DNA of 64,000 nucleotides. Source: WHSW01 sp963821025 (GTDB lineage Bacteria; Actinomycetota; Thermoleophilia; Solirubrobacterales; 70-9). How positions within the stretch are numbered: the first letter of the stretch is position 1; each line of letters starts with the position of its first letter. A program made the translations under genes and the position numbers. Below the pieces are notes generated by a model that ran no database searches, was not told the origin of the DNA, and was given only the letters and a program-made list of their open reading frames with translations. Location of the stretch: assembly GCA_963821025.1 (NCBI GenBank), contig CAWGCG010000004.1:372001-436000 (forward strand). The letters run 5' to 3'. Shown one piece after another: positions 60,452 to 64,000 of the stretch.

Positions 60452-61888
60452 ATGTCCATGATCGAGCCCGCCACGCCGACCGTAGCCGTGGTCGGAGCCG
60501 GCGCCAGCGGCACCCTGGTGGCGGCGCAGCTGCTGCGCCGGGACCATGCAGCCGGCTTGCGGGTGAAGCTGATCGAGCGCCGCAGCGAGATCGGTCGCGG
60601 GGTCGCCTACTCGACCCCGCACGGCTATCACCGGCTCAACGTCCCGGCGGAGCAGATGGGGGCGCTGCCGCGCGACCCGCGCCACTTCCTCCGCTGGGCC
60701 AGCCGGCGCGGCGCGGGGGTCGTCGTCGGCGGGTTCGCACCCCGGGGCCTCTATGGCGCGTACCTGGCGGAGGTCCTCGCCGAGGCCGAGCAAGCGGCGG
60801 GACCACGGGTGTCGCTCGAGCGAATCCGCGCCAACGTCGTCGGTGCACGGGTGGACGAGCTCCGGGGACGCGCCCGGCTCGAGCTCGCCGGAGCGCCGGC
60901 GATCGCGGCCGACCGGGTCGTGCTCGCGCTCGGCAACCTCGCCCCGGCCGACCCGCCGGGGGCAGCGCCGCAGCTGCTCGCCAGCGGGCTGTATGAGCCT
61001 GACCCGTGGGACCCGGGGCTTGGCGAGCGCGCCGCCGGCGACGACCAGGTGATGTTGCTCGGCACCGGGCTGACGATGATCGACGTGGCGCTGACGCTCG
61101 GCCGCGAGACCGTCGAGCCACGCATGGTCGCGGTGTCGCGCAAGGGGCTGGTGCCGCAGGCCCATCGCCGCGGCGCGGCGTTGCCCCCGCGACGGTTTCA
61201 GGTCGAGCGCGACCGCGTCCGCCTCGACGAGCTCGTGGTCAAGGTCTCCGAGGAGGTCGCCGAGGCGCAGTCGGCCGGCGGCGACTGGCGCCAGGTGATC
61301 GACGCGGTGCGCCCGGTGACCAATCAGATCTGGCGCCGGCTCTCGGACGCCGACAGGCGCCACTTCGTCGACCGTCTGGCGCGCCGCTGGGACGTTCATC
61401 GCCATCGCATGGCGCCCGAGGTCGCGGCGATGGTGGGCCGTCTGCGGCGCAGCCACCGGCTGGCGATCGGGGGCGGCAGCATCGAGAGCATGACCGTGCG
61501 TGGTGGCCGGGTCGAGGTCCGAATCGATCGCGGCGATGGCTGCTCACCCGAGCTGCTCAGCGTCTCGAGGGTGATCAACTGCACCGGCCCGGCGCTCGAC
61601 CTCGAGACCACGGGCGAGCCGCTGCTCGAGGCCCTGTTCGCCGACGCGAGCCTGCGACCGGGACCCTTGCGCCTCGGCCTCGACCACGACTCTCGCGGCG
61701 GACTCTACGACGGGGGCGGTCACGCGTCTCGGGTCCTCTACGGGATCGGGCCGGTGCGCAAGGGCCGCCTCTGGGAGACGACCGCGATCCCGGAGATCCG
61801 CACCCAGGCGTTCGAGCTCGCCGATCACCTCACCTCCGAGCTCGATCGCGACGCCGCGCGCGCCCGCACCGCGCCCCCGGCGGGCTAA
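60452..61888 (+). CDS. FAD/NAD(P)-binding protein
   Basis: A 478-residue protein of the FAD-NAD(P)-binding (PF13454-like) family: VAVVGAGASGTLVAAQLL near residue 11, GRGVAYSTPHGYHRLNVPAE, a second Rossmann LLGTGLTMIDVALTL. TACAAT at 60431-60436 is a good -10 about 16 bases before the ATG, so the leader is very short. ATG 60458 is an alternative. Members oxidise hydroxylated cyclic compounds; substrate unknown. Confidence 0.83.
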   Translation: MSMIEPATPTVAVVGAGASGTLVAAQLLRRDHAAGLRVKLIERRSEIGRGVAYSTPHGYHRLNVPAEQMGALPRDPRHFLRWASRRGAGVVVGGFAPRGLYGAYLAEVLAEAEQAAGPRVSLERIRANVVGARVDELRGRARLELAGAPAIAADRVVLALGNLAPADPPGAAPQLLASGLYEPDPWDPGLGERAAGDDQVMLLGTGLTMIDVALTLGRETVEPRMVAVSRKGLVPQAHRRGAALPPRRFQVERDRVRLDELVVKVSEEVAEAQSAGGDWRQVIDAVRPVTNQIWRRLSDADRRHFVDRLARRWDVHRHRMAPEVAAMVGRLRRSHRLAIGGGSIESMTVRGGRVEVRIDRGDGCSPELLSVSRVINCTGPALDLETTGEPLLEALFADASLRPGPLRLGLDHDSRGGLYDGGGHASRVLYGIGPVRKGRLWETTAIPEIRTQAFELADHLTSELDRDAARARTAPPAG

Positions 61889-63264
61889 CCGGTCTCGACC
61901 GGGTTGCCCCGCCGGCGCCAACTGCCGACGCCGCCGTTGTTGACGTGGACGATCCGGTCGAAGCCCTGACGCTGGAGGATCGAGGCGGCGAGGCCGCTGC
62001 GCTTGCCGCCGCTGCAGACCGTCGCGATCGCGCGACCGCGCGGCAGCTCGGCGGAGCGGTCGGCGAGGGCCCCGTAGGGAATGTGAATCGAGCCGGGGAT
62101 GTGGCCGGCGGCGAACTCGTCGCCGTCGCGGACGTCGAGCACGAGCAGCTCCTCACCACCGGCGATCCTCTCGGCGAGTCCGTCGGCATCAACCATCTCG
62201 AGGCGCCGCACCGGCCGCCCCTCGGAGCGCCACGCGGTCATCCCGCCGCTGAGAAAGCCGCGCACCCGCAGGCCGACCGAGGCGAGCAGATCGGCGGCGG
62301 CGAGCTCGTAGCCGTCGGACGCGGCGACCACGATCAGCTCGACCTCTGCCGGAACCACCTCGGCGACCTTGGTCGCAAAGCCGGTGTCGTAGGCCGAGGC
62401 GCTGATCGCGCCCGGGATGTGGGCCTCGTCGAACTGGTCGTTGGTGCGCGCATCGATCACCACCGCACCCTCGGCGATCGCCACCTCGACCGCGCGTGGA
62501 GTCAGCGGCGCCGGAGCTCCGAGCTCCTCGACCAGCGGTCCGCGATTGAGCGCGACGACGCGCTCGACGTTGGGCGGCGGGTCGCCGAGGCCGGCGAGGG
62601 CGTCATCGATGAATCCCTGCTCGCTCTCGATCCCGAGGGCGCGATTGTGAGCGAGCTCGAAGCCGATCGTCGAGGAGCTGCGATGGTCGAGCGCGGCGCT
62701 GCCACAGGCCGAGCCGCCGAGGTGCCCGGGCCAGACCTCCACGCTTGGCTCCAGGGTGAGGATCCGGTCGTGCAGCGAGCGGTAGAGGTCGGCCGCCCCG
62801 GCGCGAGCCTCGACCGCGAGATCCGGGCGGGCGACGTCCCCGACGAACAGCGAGTCGCCGCTCAGGACCGCTATCGCCTCGGGGCCGCGCGAGTTGTCGC
62901 GGACGACGAAGGCGGTGTGCTCAGGCCTGTGGCCGGGCGTGTGCACAGCCTCCAGCTCGAGCTCGCCAAGCGCCAGGCGCCAGCCGTCACTGAAGGGCTC
63001 GTGAGCGTAGTCGACGTCGGCGAGCTCATGCACGTGAATCGTCGCCCCGGTCGCCCGCGCCAGCCGTCCGTGCCCGGAGACGTGATCGGCGTGATTGTGG
63101 GTCTCGAGCACGTGCTCGATCCTGACTCCATGCAGGCGCGAGAGCCGCAGGTAAGGCTCGATCTCCCACTGCGGGTCGACCACCGCCGCGGCCCCGGCGC
63201 CGAGATCGCCGAGTAGGTAGGAGGCGCAGCCGAGGTCCTCGTGGATCACCTGTCTGAACAGCAT
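61885..63264 (-). CDS. MBL-fold hydrolase with two rhodanese domains (persulfide dioxygenase-like)
   Basis: A 459-residue protein: metallo-beta-lactamase domain about 1-245 (THNHADHVSGHG, HTPGHRPEH, SGDSLFVGDVARPDL) and two rhodanese domains (about 255-350 and 360-455). The second keeps its catalytic Cys in VCSGGKRSG; the first has VAASDGYE, with Ser-Asp where Cys is expected. MBL-rhodanese fusions oxidise persulfides or handle sulfide. ATG 63264; stop overlaps the neighbour by 4 bp. Confidence 0.9.
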   Translation of the reverse strand: MLFRQVIHEDLGCASYLLGDLGAGAAAVVDPQWEIEPYLRLSRLHGVRIEHVLETHNHADHVSGHGRLARATGATIHVHELADVDYAHEPFSDGWRLALGELELEAVHTPGHRPEHTAFVVRDNSRGPEAIAVLSGDSLFVGDVARPDLAVEARAGAADLYRSLHDRILTLEPSVEVWPGHLGGSACGSAALDHRSSSTIGFELAHNRALGIESEQGFIDDALAGLGDPPPNVERVVALNRGPLVEELGAPAPLTPRAVEVAIAEGAVVIDARTNDQFDEAHIPGAISASAYDTGFATKVAEVVPAEVELIVVAASDGYELAAADLLASVGLRVRGFLSGGMTAWRSEGRPVRRLEMVDADGLAERIAGGEELLVLDVRDGDEFAAGHIPGSIHIPYGALADRSAELPRGRAIATVCSGGKRSGLAASILQRQGFDRIVHVNNGGVGSWRRRGNPVETG

Positions 63265-63319
63265 CAGCGTCTCTTGCCCCCTCGAGCCCCGCGGCTATTT
63301 ATTACTAGGATGGTAGACA

Positions 63320-63405
63320 ATGACCGCTCCCAATCGCTCCTACCTTGTCTGCGCGACACTGCGAAGCGGCAGCACGCTCCTCTGCCAGATGCTGAAGCAA
63401 ACGAG
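63320..63405 (+). pseudogene. N-terminal stump of a Stf0-type sulfotransferase
   Basis: From ATG 63320 the frame gives RSYLVCATLRSGSTLLCQML, the PAPS-binding start of Stf0-like sulfotransferases (R-S-G-S-T-L-L), then loses family resemblance after about 28 codons. An AT-rich stretch at 63294-63319 (TATTTATTACTAG) looks like its promoter. The rest of the enzyme is gone. Confidence 0.55.
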
Positions 63406-63469
63406 TGGATGGTGCAGTGCTCGGACCCGCTGCTCGACGGGCCGGTGGCGCCCCCGCCGGGAGCGCAGG

Positions 63470-64000
63470 TCAACGATCCCAGTCAGATCTCGGCGAGCCA
63501 GCCGGTCCAGGCGACCATGGCTGATCCCACGGTCGCGACATCCAGCTGAGGCACAGCCACTCCTCCAGCGCCGGGTTCAACGGGTCGCCGGGCGGGCGAT
63601 GCTCGAAGGCGCTGAGCCCGCAGTTGAGCGTTCGGATCTGCCACAGGCGCCGCGCCTGGAAGGGGCGAAAGTCCCCGCCCAGAAACGAGTCGCAAAAGAA
63701 GAACCGCAGGAAGATCCCGTGGCTGACCGCGAGGACACGCTCGTCGCCCGCCTCGATCAGCCGCAGCTTCAGCCGGCGCACCCGGGCGCCGAGATCGTCG
63801 AACGACTCTCCGCCGGGCGGGGCGTAGCCGGGCTGATCGGGATGCTCGGCCATCCAGTTCGACCAGCGCTCGAGCCGCTGCTGTTCGCCTGAGAGCTCGC
63901 CGAAGCCATCGGCCTGGCGCATCTCGCGCAGCTCCTCGAGCTCCTCGACCGCGAGCCCCAGCCGGGCCGAAATCGGCGCCGCCGTCTCCAGCGCGCGCCC
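63470..64000 (-). CDS. histidine phosphatase family protein (5' part outside window)
   Basis: The reverse strand is open from the window end to TAG/TGA near 63470. The visible part begins GRALETAAPISARLGL, the loop after the first catalytic His region of histidine phosphatases, has GGESFDDLGARVRRL and VLAVSHGIFLRFFF with the second catalytic His. The N-terminal RHGxT motif lies beyond the edge. It overlaps no feature on the other strand except past the sulfotransferase stump. Confidence 0.8.
   Translation of the reverse strand, partial: GRALETAAPISARLGLAVEELEELREMRQADGFGELSGEQQRLERWSNWMAEHPDQPGYAPPGGESFDDLGARVRRLKLRLIEAGDERVLAVSHGIFLRFFFCDSFLGGDFRPFQARRLWQIRTLNCGLSAFEHRPPGDPLNPALEEWLCLSWMSRPWDQPWSPGPAGSPRSDWDR

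Overview
The window is very GC-rich, tightly packed DNA from a bacterial chromosome. It is most likely an actinomycete of the class Thermoleophilia (Solirubrobacterales or Gaiellales type). This placement is an inference from base composition, GTG/TTG starts, tRNA genes without an encoded CCA, many genes coupled by ATGA or TGATG overlaps, NTF2-like genes opening with MSEENVEVVR-type sequences, and a small actinobacterial protein starting MGILDDAIREH. No rRNA, CRISPR array or intact transposase was seen.

Region 1 (1-12509) looks like core chromosome. It holds metF with an alpha/beta hydrolase and an MFS transporter, a divergent MlaF/MceG-like ATPase, an SDR and a CDP-alcohol phosphatidyltransferase. 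A gene-free stretch of about 450 bp carries a probable free-standing small RNA (4807-4936) and a second structured leader (5002-5125). Behind them lies a coupled MoxR-DUF58-transglutaminase-MBL-VOC operon. A class III aminotransferase ends exactly at the border of region 2.

Region 2 (12511-24597) is an old integrated island of about 12.1 kb. A 42-bp copy of the 3' half of tRNA-Ala(CGC) marks its left end and the intact tRNA-Ala(CGC) its right end. Inside are a broken tyrosine integrase, a stray 3' half of a tRNA-Arg, a SulP transporter, a class V PLP enzyme, four NTF2-like genes plus a fragment of a fifth, a LysR-controlled NTF2/DUF5069-cupin pair, an AlkD-like protein, a DUF2269 protein, an NmrA/AraC pair, a GNAT enzyme and a VOC protein.

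Region 3 (24600-30660) returns to core-type genes: a diguanylate cyclase, a disordered acidic protein, glutamate dehydrogenase, tRNA-Ala(TGC), and a cupin/TetR pair with a clear palindromic operator.

Region 4 (30660-53840) is dominated by 2-oxoacid dehydrogenases. A branched-chain type E1a-E1b-E2 operon is coupled to a leucine-type dehydrogenase (frameshifted) and to lipB-lipA. A pyruvate type operon holds lpd, a 2-hydroxychromene-2-carboxylate isomerase-like gene, E1a, E1b and E2. The lipoate genes serve both complexes. Between them lie a flavin monooxygenase, a TetR-regulated hydrolase-glycosyltransferase fusion, an MMPL exporter and a three-gene two-component system.

Region 5 (53964-64000) holds a secreted M28/PA aminopeptidase gene interrupted by five +1 shifts, each repaired by removing one G of a GG pair. 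Next come thiE, a TPP riboswitch driving thiO-thiS-thiG, a PhoD-like phosphatase, an FAD/NAD(P)-binding protein, an MBL-rhodanese-rhodanese protein, a sulfotransferase stump and a partial histidine phosphatase.
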